64,000 nt of DNA from Geomonas paludis (lineage in GTDB: Bacteria > Desulfobacterota > Desulfuromonadia > Geobacterales > Geobacteraceae). Location: the NCBI RefSeq assembly GCF_014193585.1, contig NZ_BLXY01000003.1, positions 310,001 to 374,000 on the forward strand, given 5' to 3'. The notes beneath the pieces were generated by a model that saw only the letters and a list, made by a program, of their open reading frames with translations, had not been told where the DNA came from and ran no database searches. The number at the start of each line of letters is the position of its first letter. The stretch's first letter is position 1. The translations under genes were made by a program, and so were the position numbers. Of this stretch, positions 46,318-54,245 are shown piece by piece.

Positions 46318-47335
46318 GCAGTTGCTCCTGAGAGGTATTTTCGCTGATGTTCCTGATGGAAAGCTTGTCCCGCCACAGGCAGCCCAGCCCGGCGACGGTG
46401 ACCGGGAAAAAGCCCATGGCGTGGATGACGATGGCAATGCTCAGGGCCCTTTCGCTGCCGATCTCGAAGGCGGACAGGGCGGTGACGCAGGCCAGGTGAT
46501 GGGTCCCGATGAACCCGGGAGAAGCCGGCACCATGACCGCAAAGACCAGGAAGACCATGATGAACATGGCCGCGGTCGGCGGCAGGTGCACGCCGAAGGC
46601 GCGCAGCATCAGGTCCACGGGCCAGATGGCGGTGGCCCAGACCAGGAGCGAGCTGACCAGGATGCCCATGATGCTGCCGGCATCGCCCGGGAAGCGGATG
46701 CCCGAGATGAACGAGCGCAGCATGCCGTCGATCTTCTCGCCCAGGTGCGGGGCCAGCGGGCGCACCAGGCGCGCCACCAGGGAAAGTGTGAACCCGGTGT
46801 GCCGCCTAAGCAGGAACAAGAAGGCGAGCACGCCGACATAGAGCGCGAAGGTGACGTAGCCGCCGGTCACCATGGCGTGCTCGACACCTTCCATCCCGGC
46901 AGGCAGCCTGATGGTGAAGAAGGTGACCAGGAGCACCAGGAGGATGGTGAAGCCGTCGCAAAGCCGGTCCAGGACCAGCGATGCGAAGACGGCGCTGGTG
47001 CCGATCCCCTCCTTGCTCCCCAGCGAGTAGGCACGCACCAGTTCCCCCAGCCGGGCCGGCAGCAGGTTGTTGGCCATGTAGCCGATCAGTGTGGAAGGGA
47101 AAAGGTTGCCCAGGCTGGTCTTCTTGATGGGCAAGAGCAGGAACTTCCAGCGCACCGCGCGCAGGTAGTAGCTGGCGAAGGTAAGCACGAGCGCCGGCGC
47201 CAGGTAGCGGTAGTCCAGCCCGGCGAACGCCTCGGCCATCTTGTGGAAGTCGATCTTCCGGAACAGCAGAAGGAGACAGACGGCGCTGATGACGAGGCCG
47301 AGCAAGAGCTTTTTATCGAGTTTTCGTGTGAACAA
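46307..47335 (-). CDS. UPF0104/lysylphosphatidylglycerol-synthase-type membrane protein (flippase-like)
   Basis: 342 residues with about eight membrane segments. RAVRWKFLLLPIKKTSLGNL and NLLPARLGELVRAYSLGSKE are the conserved blocks of the UPF0104/LPG_synthase_TM family, followed by FASLVLDRLCDGFTILL and VPASPGFIGTHH. Members are like the flippase part of MprF and are often placed next to glycosyltransferases. The start is TTG at 47335, five bases after AGGAG. It is overlapped by the DUF2723 gene. It may move a lipid-linked sugar across the membrane; this is inference. Confidence 0.75.
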   Translation of the reverse strand: MFTRKLDKKLLLGLVISAVCLLLLFRKIDFHKMAEAFAGLDYRYLAPALVLTFASYYLRAVRWKFLLLPIKKTSLGNLFPSTLIGYMANNLLPARLGELVRAYSLGSKEGIGTSAVFASLVLDRLCDGFTILLVLLVTFFTIRLPAGMEGVEHAMVTGGYVTFALYVGVLAFLFLLRRHTGFTLSLVARLVRPLAPHLGEKIDGMLRSFISGIRFPGDAGSIMGILVSSLLVWATAIWPVDLMLRAFGVHLPPTAAMFIMVFLVFAVMVPASPGFIGTHHLACVTALSAFEIGSERALSIAIVIHAMGFFPVTVAGLGCLWRDKLSIRNISENTSQEQLREQ

Positions 47336-47355
47336 TCCGGCTCCTGTCTTGGCAT

Positions 47356-47385
47356 GGGGACTGGCTCCGCCAGGTGCCTGTCCCC
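47356..47385. repeat. REP-like palindrome, intergenic copy
   Basis: A 30-bp imperfect palindrome (GGGGACTGGCTCCGCCAGG then TGCCTGTCCCC) with terminal stem GGGGAC/GTCCCC and nested TGGC/GCCA. A further GTCCCC follows at 47395-47400. It lies in the 66-bp gap between ribF and the UPF0104 gene. A near copy sits inside the gene at 29288, and a related element at 59043. Such elements are common in Geobacter genomes, as I recall. Confidence 0.8.
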
Positions 47386-47401
47386 TTTAGCGTTGTCCCC
47401 T

Positions 47402-48388
47402 TCAGCGCTTGGTGGGCCGGGCGACGCAGTCCCAGTCGCCGCCGCTCTCCGAGGCGACCGGCCGGGCCTCCCGGAGGATGTCGCGGCAGCGCTCCACGTC
47501 GGCCGCGATGGCACTTTTCAGTTCGTCCAGGCTCGCGAACCTCTTCTCCCCGCGCAGCCGCTCGATGAAGAAGAGCGTGATCTCGCGGCCGTACAGGTCC
47601 TCCTCGAAGTCGAGCAGGAACACCTCGATGGAGAGGCGGTCGTTGCCGAAGGTGGGGTTCGGGCCGATGTTGCAGGCGCCGTCCAGGAGCCGGTCGCCCA
47701 GGCAGACCTTGACCGCGTAGACCCCGACCGACGGGATCAGGTCCTTGTCGGTGTCGATGTTGGCGGTGGGAAAGCCGAGCCCCCGTCCCCGCTCGTGGCC
47801 GTGCACCACGGTGCCGGTGATGGAGAAGTGCCGCCCCAGAAGCTGCGCCGCGGCGGCGACGTCGCCGGCGCTCACCAGCCTGCGCACGGCGGTGGAGCTG
47901 TAGACCGTGGCGCCGTCGGAGATGGGCTGCAGCTCCTCTACGCTGTAGCCGTAGCGCGTGCCCAGTTCCCGCAACAGCCCCACGTCCCCTTCCCTGCCGC
48001 GCCCGAAGGCGTAGTCGTAGCCGATCACCAGCCGCTCCGTCCCGATCGCCTCGACCAGGACCCGCTGCACGAATTCGGCCGCGGGCAAGGCGGCAAAGGT
48101 CTCATCGAACGGAATCTCAAGGAGATAGTCGATGCCGGAGCCCTCGATGAGGGATTCCTTCTCCTGGCTGGTGGTGATCAGCCGCACCTCCTTGTGGGCC
48201 GCCACCACCTTGAGAGGATGCGGCACGAAGGTGATCACCACGGAAACGCCGTCGAGCTCGCGGGCGAGATCCCTCACTGTGCGGAAGATCTCGCGGTGCC
48301 CCAGGTGTACGCCGTCGAAGTTGCCGATGGTGACTACCGGGCGGCGCAGTTTGCCCTTGATGTCCGAGACGCTTCTGAAAATGACCAT
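47402..48388 (-). CDS. ribF: Bifunctional riboflavin kinase/FMN adenylyltransferase RibF
   Basis: 328 residues. The N-terminal adenylyltransferase part has VTIGNFDGVHLGHREIF and YDYAFGRGREGDVGLL. The C-terminal kinase part (from about residue 185) has VVHGHERGRGLGFPTANID, NIGPNPTFGNDRLSIEVFLL and YGREITLFFIERLR. It converts riboflavin to FMN and then FAD. Length is as usual. The final 20 residues are an extension of low conservation. It is 15 bp after tatC and shares its transcript. Confidence 0.95.
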   Translation of the reverse strand: MVIFRSVSDIKGKLRRPVVTIGNFDGVHLGHREIFRTVRDLARELDGVSVVITFVPHPLKVVAAHKEVRLITTSQEKESLIEGSGIDYLLEIPFDETFAALPAAEFVQRVLVEAIGTERLVIGYDYAFGRGREGDVGLLRELGTRYGYSVEELQPISDGATVYSSTAVRRLVSAGDVAAAAQLLGRHFSITGTVVHGHERGRGLGFPTANIDTDKDLIPSVGVYAVKVCLGDRLLDGACNIGPNPTFGNDRLSIEVFLLDFEEDLYGREITLFFIERLRGEKRFASLDELKSAIAADVERCRDILREARPVASESGGDWDCVARPTKR

Positions 48389-48403
48389 GGATGGAGGGGA
48401 TCC

Positions 48404-49252
48404 TTACGCCTCGACCGGCTCGACGTCCGTCTTGGGCACCTTCTTCTTCCCGAAGAGGAGCGCGACCCAGATGCTGATCTCGTACATGAGATAGAGCGGG
48501 ATCATGATGACGAACATGGTCACCAGGTCCGCGTGGAAGGCGGCGACGATGGAGCTGACCAGGAGCGCGTATTTCCTGCGGGTGGCCAGCATGCGGTAGT
48601 TGACGATGCCGAAACGGGCCAGAAGCAGCGCCAGGATCGGGAGCTCGAAAATGAGTCCGAACATGAGGATCAGGCGCAGGCAGAAGTTGATGTAGGCCGA
48701 GATGTTGTACCAGCTTTGCAGCCCGCTCGCCTCGTAGGAGAGCGAGAAGTTGATGATCACCGGCCAGATGATGATCAAGAAGAACATGGCCCCGGCGCAA
48801 AAGGCGAGGGTTGCCGTGGTGACGAACGGGACCACCAGGCGCCGCTCCTTGCGCGTCAGCCCCGGCGCCACGAAGAGCCAGAACTGGTGGAACAGGACCG
48901 GGAGCACGATGACCAGGCCGGCCAGCATGGAGATCTTGCACTGCACGAAGAACGGCTCCAGCGGCGCGCTGTAGTTGAGCATGCGCGGCTTTTCCGCGAC
49001 CTGGTGCTCCTCGCCCAGCTTCATGCGCTGGTACGCCTCCGGGTAGCTCTGCTTCACCTTTTCGTAGAGGGATTTCTTTATGTCCGACAGGTAGGTCTTG
49101 CCGGTCAGCGGCTGCTCGACGAACTTCAAGAGGTCGGTGGAAAAGTTCCAGGCGACCCCCATGCCGACGACGATGGCGAAAACGCAGACGATCAGCCGTT
49201 TCCGGAGTTCCACCAGGTGCTCCATGAACGGCAGTACCTTTTCTTCAACCAT
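48404..49252 (-). CDS. tatC: Sec-independent protein translocase TatC
   Basis: 282 residues with six membrane segments. The N-terminal MEHLVELRKRLIVCVFAIVV is the signal-binding cytoplasmic region, and APLEPFFVQCKISMLAGLVI and MFGLIFELPILALLL (conserved Glu) are the hallmark blocks. The first periplasmic loop (residues about 50-95) is longer than in E. coli and strongly charged. With TatA/TatB, which are not in the window, it exports folded proteins with twin-arginine signals. Its promoter may lie at 49298-49327. Confidence 0.93.
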   Translation of the reverse strand: MVEEKVLPFMEHLVELRKRLIVCVFAIVVGMGVAWNFSTDLLKFVEQPLTGKTYLSDIKKSLYEKVKQSYPEAYQRMKLGEEHQVAEKPRMLNYSAPLEPFFVQCKISMLAGLVIVLPVLFHQFWLFVAPGLTRKERRLVVPFVTTATLAFCAGAMFFLIIIWPVIINFSLSYEASGLQSWYNISAYINFCLRLILMFGLIFELPILALLLARFGIVNYRMLATRRKYALLVSSIVAAFHADLVTMFVIMIPLYLMYEISIWVALLFGKKKVPKTDVEPVEA

Positions 49253-49297
49253 AAAACGTGTATCTCCTAATTAATGCCGCGCAGAGCTCAAACTAAC

Positions 49298-49327
49298 TCT
49301 ATACCACAGCGCGGAAAGCCAGCGCAA
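49298..49327 (-). promoter_or_regulatory. Possible promoter of tatC-ribF
   Basis: On the minus strand TTGCGC, an 18-bp spacer and TATAGA precede tatC, with AGGAG near the start codon. Both hexamers are imperfect, so the call is weak. Position in the 81-bp gap after rnr is reasonable. Confidence 0.3.
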
Positions 49328-49333
49328 CAGCTT

Positions 49334-51547
49334 TCAACGGCGCCTGGGCTTGGGGCGTTTCCCCTTGATGGGGATGCGCTGGTAGGCGTTGCGCACGTCG
49401 GCGATGGGCTCGATGGGGCGCTTCTCCAGGGTCCCCACCAGGGCGAACTCCACCTGCTTGCGCGGCTCGTTGACCGCCGCCACCTTGACCCTGATCTTGT
49501 CGGCGATGCGGTACATGGCGCGGCTGCGCTCCCCGACCAGGGCGTGGCTCTTCTCCAGGTGCACGTAGTAGTCCTGGGGGAGGGTCGCGACCGGCACCAT
49601 CCCCTCCACGAAGAGGTCGACCAGTTCCACGAACAGGCCGAAGGGGGCGACGCCGGTAATGAAGCCGTCGTACTCCTCGCCGATCTTGTCGCGCATGAAC
49701 TGCATCTTCTTCAGATCGACCATCTCGCGTTCCGCCTCCATGGCGATGCGCTCGCGCTTGCTGGTGTGCAGGGCCGTTTCCGGCAGCCGCGCCTCCAGCC
49801 GGTCCTTGTCGACCCCCTTCATCTTCCCGGCCAAGACCCTCTTAAGGATGCGGTGCACCACGAGGTCCGGATAGCGCCGGATGGGCGAGGTGAAGTGGGT
49901 ATAGGACGAGGCGGCCAGGCCGAAGTGCCCCATGTTTTCGGCGCTGTAGCGCGCCTGCTTCATGCAGCGCAGGAGCACCTCGTTGATGAGCCGCTCCTCG
50001 GGCTTGCCCGCCACCTCGGCCAGAAGCTTCTGCAGGGCGACCGGGCTCACCTTCTCTTCCACCACCTTGAGGATGTAGCCGAAGCCGAAGACGAACTCCG
50101 AGAGGTCCTGCAGCTTGACCGGGTCGGGGTTCTCGTGGATGCGATACAGCGACGGGACGGGAGTCGACTCCAGGAAGTGCGCCACCGCCTCGTTGGCGGC
50201 CAGCATGAATTCCTCGATGATGCGGTGGGCCAGGTTACGCTCGGCGCGCACGATGGCCGTGGTCTCCCCCTGCAGGTCCAGGATGATCTGCGGCTCGGGG
50301 AGGTCGAAGTCGATGCTCCCCCTCCCCTTGCGCACCGCGTTCAGCCGGAGGGACAGCTCCTCCATCACCTTCAGGTCCGCGACCAGGTGCCGGTTCGCCT
50401 CGATGGCCCCGGCGTCAATATCCACCAGGATCTTTTTCACCGTGGTGTAGGTGAGCCGCGCCGCGCTTTTGATCACGCTGGTATAGAACTTCTGCTCCAC
50501 CCGGGCGCCGGCCGCGTCGAAGAGCATCTCGGCGGTCATGGTCAGGCGGTCCACCTGCGGGTTCAACGAGCAGATGCCGTTGGAGAGCTGCTCGGGGAGC
50601 ATGGGGATGCAGCGGTCCGGGAAATAGACCGAGGTGCCGCGCAGGTAGGCTTCCGTGTCCAGGCGCGAGCCCTCGGCGACGTAGTGCGAGACGTCGGCGA
50701 TGGAGACCCAGAGGCGGATCTTGTCCCCCTCGCGGACGACCGAGACCGCGTCGTCGAAGTCGCGGGCGGTCTCGCCGTCGATGGTGACGGTGAGCCGTTC
50801 GCGCAGGTCCACCCGCCCCTGGATGGCCTCCTCGGTCACCTGCTGGGGCTGCTGTTCCGCCTCGGCCATGACCTTCTCGTCGAAGACGTGCGGCAGCTCG
50901 TACTTCTTGATGACGGTAAGCGCCTCGACTTCCGGGTCGTTCGCCTCGCCCAGCACCTCGACGATGCGCCCCTCCAGCGGGCGCGCGCCTGCGGGGTAGG
51001 AGGTGATCTGCGCCAGCACGATCTGGCCGTTCTTCGCCTTGGAGGCGCCGCCTGCGAGGCCAGGCGTCACAAAGAGGTCGCGCCCGAGCTTGGGGTCGTC
51101 CGGGATCACCCGTCCCGCCTTGCCGACCGCCTCGAAGCGGCCGACGATCTCGGTGACGCCGCGCTGCACCAGCGCCGTGATGCGCCCTTCCCGCTTGCCG
51201 TCGCGCCGGGTCGAGACCACCTGCGCCTCGACGGTGTCGCCGTTCATGTATTCCGAGAGGTAGCGCGCCGGCACGAAGAGGTCCTCGCCGCCGTCCTCGG
51301 GCATGACGAAGCCGTAGCCGTCCCGGTGCGTGGAGAGCTTGCCGCGCACGGTGTCGCCCGCCCCGGCCACCGTGTAGATCCGTCCCGGCAGCTTGGCGAT
51401 CTCCCCGGTCTCCACCAGGTAGTCGAGCATGTCGTCGAGTCGGCCCCGCTCGTGCCGGGATACGTTGAGAGCCTTCAGCATCTGCCGGTACGGTACCGGC
51501 TCCCCCTTGCCGAGCAGCCTCAGGATGGCGTCTTTACCTTTACGCAT
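49334..51547 (-). CDS. rnr: Ribonuclease R
   Basis: 737 residues from the ATG at 51547 (AAGGGG upstream). The N-terminal helix-turn-helix (GKDAILRLLGKGEPVPYRQM) and two cold-shock-like OB domains are followed by the RNB domain with TIDGETARDFDDAVSVVREG (catalytic Asp cluster) and LSNGICSLNPQVDRLTMT. A C-terminal S1 domain (YDGFITGVAPFGLFVELV) and a basic tail with KGKRPKPRRR complete the family layout. It is a processive 3'-5' exoribonuclease that degrades structured RNA. The open frame upstream of the ATG runs through repeats and is not coding. Confidence 0.95.
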   Translation of the reverse strand: MRKGKDAILRLLGKGEPVPYRQMLKALNVSRHERGRLDDMLDYLVETGEIAKLPGRIYTVAGAGDTVRGKLSTHRDGYGFVMPEDGGEDLFVPARYLSEYMNGDTVEAQVVSTRRDGKREGRITALVQRGVTEIVGRFEAVGKAGRVIPDDPKLGRDLFVTPGLAGGASKAKNGQIVLAQITSYPAGARPLEGRIVEVLGEANDPEVEALTVIKKYELPHVFDEKVMAEAEQQPQQVTEEAIQGRVDLRERLTVTIDGETARDFDDAVSVVREGDKIRLWVSIADVSHYVAEGSRLDTEAYLRGTSVYFPDRCIPMLPEQLSNGICSLNPQVDRLTMTAEMLFDAAGARVEQKFYTSVIKSAARLTYTTVKKILVDIDAGAIEANRHLVADLKVMEELSLRLNAVRKGRGSIDFDLPEPQIILDLQGETTAIVRAERNLAHRIIEEFMLAANEAVAHFLESTPVPSLYRIHENPDPVKLQDLSEFVFGFGYILKVVEEKVSPVALQKLLAEVAGKPEERLINEVLLRCMKQARYSAENMGHFGLAASSYTHFTSPIRRYPDLVVHRILKRVLAGKMKGVDKDRLEARLPETALHTSKRERIAMEAEREMVDLKKMQFMRDKIGEEYDGFITGVAPFGLFVELVDLFVEGMVPVATLPQDYYVHLEKSHALVGERSRAMYRIADKIRVKVAAVNEPRKQVEFALVGTLEKRPIEPIADVRNAYQRIPIKGKRPKPRRR

Positions 51548-51589
51548 GTAATAGCCCCTTCGGGAAATTGTTGAAATCAGTACCGTTGG

Positions 51590-51618
51590 ATAATGCAGAA
51601 GGGGCAGGAGAAAGTCAA
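51590..51618 (-). promoter_or_regulatory. Sigma-70-type promoter of rnr
   Basis: On the minus strand TTGACT (51618-51613), 17 bp, and CATTAT (51595-51590). Transcription would start near 51583, with a leader of about 36 nt. It lies between the palindromic repeats and the gene. Confidence 0.55.
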
Positions 51619-51639
51619 GGAGAGCAGGCGGCATTGTCC

Positions 51640-51914
51640 CCCTCTCCCCCTGGGAGAGGGTGCCCGAAGGGCGGGTGAGGGCTTTGCCCACTACGGTCAT
51701 TTTGCCCTTGGCAACGCCCTCACCCCTGCCCCTCTCCCGGAGGGCGAGGGGGTGGACGGGCACGCTGAAACTGCTGCGCGTTGGTGGTCTGTGAGTACCC
51801 TCTCCCTCCGGGAGAGGGTGCCCGAAGGGCGGGTGAGGGCGCTGCCGGCTGCGATCTTTTTGCCCCTGGCAACACCCTCACCCCTGCCCCTCTCCCGGAG
51901 GGCGAGGGGGTGTG
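51640..51914. repeat. Two copies of a ~115-bp composite palindromic repeat
   Basis: Copy one spans about 51640-51752 and copy two about 51800-51914, with about 47 bp of other sequence between. Each begins with a CCCTCTCCC...GGGAGAGGG hairpin followed by TGCCCGAAGGGCGGGTGAGG. Each then has a variable 30-40 bp, and ends with CCTCACCCCTGCCCCTCTCC and a GGAGGGCGAGGGGGTG stretch. The two ends are themselves roughly inverted relative to each other. They fill the gap between the divergent rnr and slt genes. Related CCCTCTCCC elements occur at 63271-63430. Confidence 0.85.
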
Positions 51915-51959
51915 GACGGATGCGGGGTAAGAACACACAGAATGACGGCAGCTTTTGCA

Positions 51960-51988
51960 TTGCCTTTTCCGCTCCGCTTCGGTACAAA
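51960..51988 (+). promoter_or_regulatory. Possible promoter of slt
   Basis: TTGCCT (51960-51965), a 17-bp spacer, and TACAAA (51983-51988) precede the gene with a leader of about 28 nt. Each hexamer matches consensus at 4 of 6 positions. Confidence 0.45.
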
Positions 51989-52022
51989 TACGGGTTAGCT
52001 TTTGAAACGACAGGGAGTAGCC

Positions 52023-54152
52023 ATGTTTTGCCGTACCATTGCAGCAGCCGCGATCGTGTTGTACGCCACCCTTCCCGCCTCAGCCGTCAACCTCAACAAA
52101 GCCGACACATCGCTCAGCGCAGCAGCCCAACGCATGCAGGTCAAGGATTTTCGTGGCGCCCGCGAGGCGGCCGCGACCATCAACGACCCGGCCCTGCGCT
52201 CCTTCATGGCGGGCATGGCCGCCGCCAAGATGGAACAGTGGGAAGAGGCCGCCGCGCAGCTTCCCACCGCCGCAGACGGCTATCCGCTCCTGGCCGACTA
52301 CGCCCTCTACTACCAGGGGCTCGCCCTGTCCAAACTGCAGCGCCACGACCAGGCCCTGGCTCCCCTGTACAAACTGCTCAAGGACCACGCCGACAGCCGC
52401 CTGGCGCGCCAGGCCCTGATCCTCTACGCCGACACCCTCGCCGCAGCCGGCCACCCCAAGGAAGCGCAGCAAAGCTACGCCACCTTCGTGGAACGCTACC
52501 CGTCCGGCAACGACTCCATATCCGCCATCTTCGGTTCCGCCCTGTGCAAGATCAAGCTGGGCGATGCTGCCGCCGCCGCGGCGGTCCTGCGCAACATCTA
52601 CCTGGTCTACCCGGCCTCCCCCTACGGGGACAAGGCGGCGCAGGAACTGCAGGGCCTTGCCGCCCAAGGGATCAAGGTCGATCCCTACAGCAGCGCCGAA
52701 CTGTACAAGCGCGCCGGCACCCTGTCCGACCTCGGTCGGCACCTCAAGGCGGCAGAGGCGTACGCGGAGATCCCGCTCGCCGGTGAAAGCGACGACTTCG
52801 TACGCAAGGTGAAGTTCAAAAAGGGACAGGCCCTGTACAAGTCCAAGCGCTACCAGCAGGCGCAAAGCACCTTCAGCTCGCTTGCCGGGAATACCGAGGC
52901 GGAACTCTGGCTCGCGCGCACGCTCGACAAGGCGGGCAAGGGGGACGAAGCCTTCCAGCTCTTCCAGAAACTCGGCCAGGACCCCAAAGGTGGCACAGTG
53001 GCCCAGGAGGCGATGCTGGAGGCGGCCTACCTGAAACGGTTCCAAAGACAGTGGAGCCAGGCGGTACCGCTGTTCAAGAAGTACCTCGCCATGGCGCCCA
53101 GCCAGAAAAACGGCAACGTGCTGTGGGAAGCCGCGTGGTGCAGCTACCAGGCGCATGACTACCAGGAGGCGGCCGCGCAGTTCAGGAAACTGGCCGAGCG
53201 CGAGGATCTGCGCGACAAGGCGCTCTACTGGCTGGCCAGGACCCTCACCCTCACCGGTGACGACAAGGGCGCGCAGTCGGTGCTGGCCACCCTGGCCGCC
53301 GAGTTCCCGCTCGGATACTACGCGCTGATCAGCAATCAGTTCCAAGGTTCAGAGGCGCTGCCGCAGCCCCCGAAAAACATGGCCGAGGTGCTCCCCATGC
53401 CCTCCGGTTTCGAGCGGGAGAAGGCGCTGATCACGCTCGGACTTTTCGAGGAGGCCGCACGGGAACTCTCTCTTTCCAAAAAGGGGAAGAACCCGGCGGG
53501 GATCGCCAGGCTGTACCTGGAAATGGGCAACTACAACGGGGCCTACCACACCATGGCCAACGACAAGCCCAGGCGCGGCGACAAGGACAACGCCACCGTG
53601 CTCGGCGTGACCTTCCCGCTCGCCTTCCGCGACGATGTCGCCAAAAACGCCGCGGCCCACGCCGTCCCCGAAAGCCTGGTGTACGCGGTGATGCGCACCG
53701 AGAGCAACTATTTCCCGGCGGCCCTCTCGCCGGTGGGCGCGGTAGGCCTGATGCAGATCATGCCCGCCACCGCCGAGGCCATGTCCAAGGGCGACTCCAA
53801 AAGGCTCACCAGTCCGGACCTGAACATCAAGCTGGGGACCCGGCACCTGAAGGACCTCTTGGAGCTGTACGACCGCAACCTCACCCTGACCGTCGCCGCC
53901 TACAACGCCGGTTCCGGCAACGTCAAACGGTGGCAGAAAGCCTACGGCGACCTGCCCCAGGACGAGTTCGTGGAAAGCATCCCGTTCAGGGAGACACGCG
54001 AGTACGTGAAGAAAGTGGTGAGCAGCATGCAGATGTACCAGAGACTGTACCGGCTCCCCCCTTTCAAGCAGCCGGAGCAGCAGAAAGGGGCGCCCAAGGA
54101 AAACAAGGGGGGCGGCCAGCAGAAGGTCGCCATGCGGGCGGGGTGGGAATAA
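52023..54152 (+). CDS. slt: Soluble lytic murein transglycosylase, Slt70-like
   Basis: 709 residues from the ATG at 52023 (AGGGAG upstream). The signal peptide is FCRTIAAAAIVLYATLPASA, cut before VNLNK. Residues 30-500 form an alpha-superhelix of TPR-like repeats. The C-terminal SLT domain has VYAVMRTESNYFPAALSPVG (catalytic Glu), GLMQIMPATAEAM and VAAYNAGSGNVKRWQ. It cleaves peptidoglycan glycan strands to 1,6-anhydro products in the periplasm. The C-terminus is a Gln/Lys/Gly-rich tail. It is alone on the plus strand between divergent rnr and the convergent kinase gene. Confidence 0.93.
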   Translation: MFCRTIAAAAIVLYATLPASAVNLNKADTSLSAAAQRMQVKDFRGAREAAATINDPALRSFMAGMAAAKMEQWEEAAAQLPTAADGYPLLADYALYYQGLALSKLQRHDQALAPLYKLLKDHADSRLARQALILYADTLAAAGHPKEAQQSYATFVERYPSGNDSISAIFGSALCKIKLGDAAAAAAVLRNIYLVYPASPYGDKAAQELQGLAAQGIKVDPYSSAELYKRAGTLSDLGRHLKAAEAYAEIPLAGESDDFVRKVKFKKGQALYKSKRYQQAQSTFSSLAGNTEAELWLARTLDKAGKGDEAFQLFQKLGQDPKGGTVAQEAMLEAAYLKRFQRQWSQAVPLFKKYLAMAPSQKNGNVLWEAAWCSYQAHDYQEAAAQFRKLAEREDLRDKALYWLARTLTLTGDDKGAQSVLATLAAEFPLGYYALISNQFQGSEALPQPPKNMAEVLPMPSGFEREKALITLGLFEEAARELSLSKKGKNPAGIARLYLEMGNYNGAYHTMANDKPRRGDKDNATVLGVTFPLAFRDDVAKNAAAHAVPESLVYAVMRTESNYFPAALSPVGAVGLMQIMPATAEAMSKGDSKRLTSPDLNIKLGTRHLKDLLELYDRNLTLTVAAYNAGSGNVKRWQKAYGDLPQDEFVESIPFRETREYVKKVVSSMQMYQRLYRLPPFKQPEQQKGAPKENKGGGQQKVAMRAGWE

Positions 54153-54245
54153 CCAGGACACGGACACGGTGAAATGATGTGGTGTCGGATGGCCCGCTGA
54201 ATCGCCGGCTGCCAACCTGGGATGGTAACGTGAGATGGACCGGTA

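Noticed and set aside
46247-49270. 1007-residue open frame on the plus strand
   Set aside because: It is antisense to the DUF2723, UPF0104, ribF and tatC genes and rich in His, Asp, Gln and Val, typical of antisense translation of membrane and enzyme genes.
49274-51574. 766-residue open frame opposite rnr
   Set aside because: It is exactly antisense to RNase R, which carries all family motifs. No domain is visible in the antisense product.
51548-51763. N-terminal extension of RNase R through the repeat region
   Set aside because: The extension translates palindromic repeats, and the ATG at 51547 has its own ribosome site and promoter.
51640-51914. CRISPR-like array
   Set aside because: Only two long units occur, each palindromic, with one spacer and no cas genes. 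It is an intergenic repeat.
54153-54245. Terminator between convergent slt and the kinase gene
   Set aside because: I saw no hairpin followed by a T run in these 93 bases.
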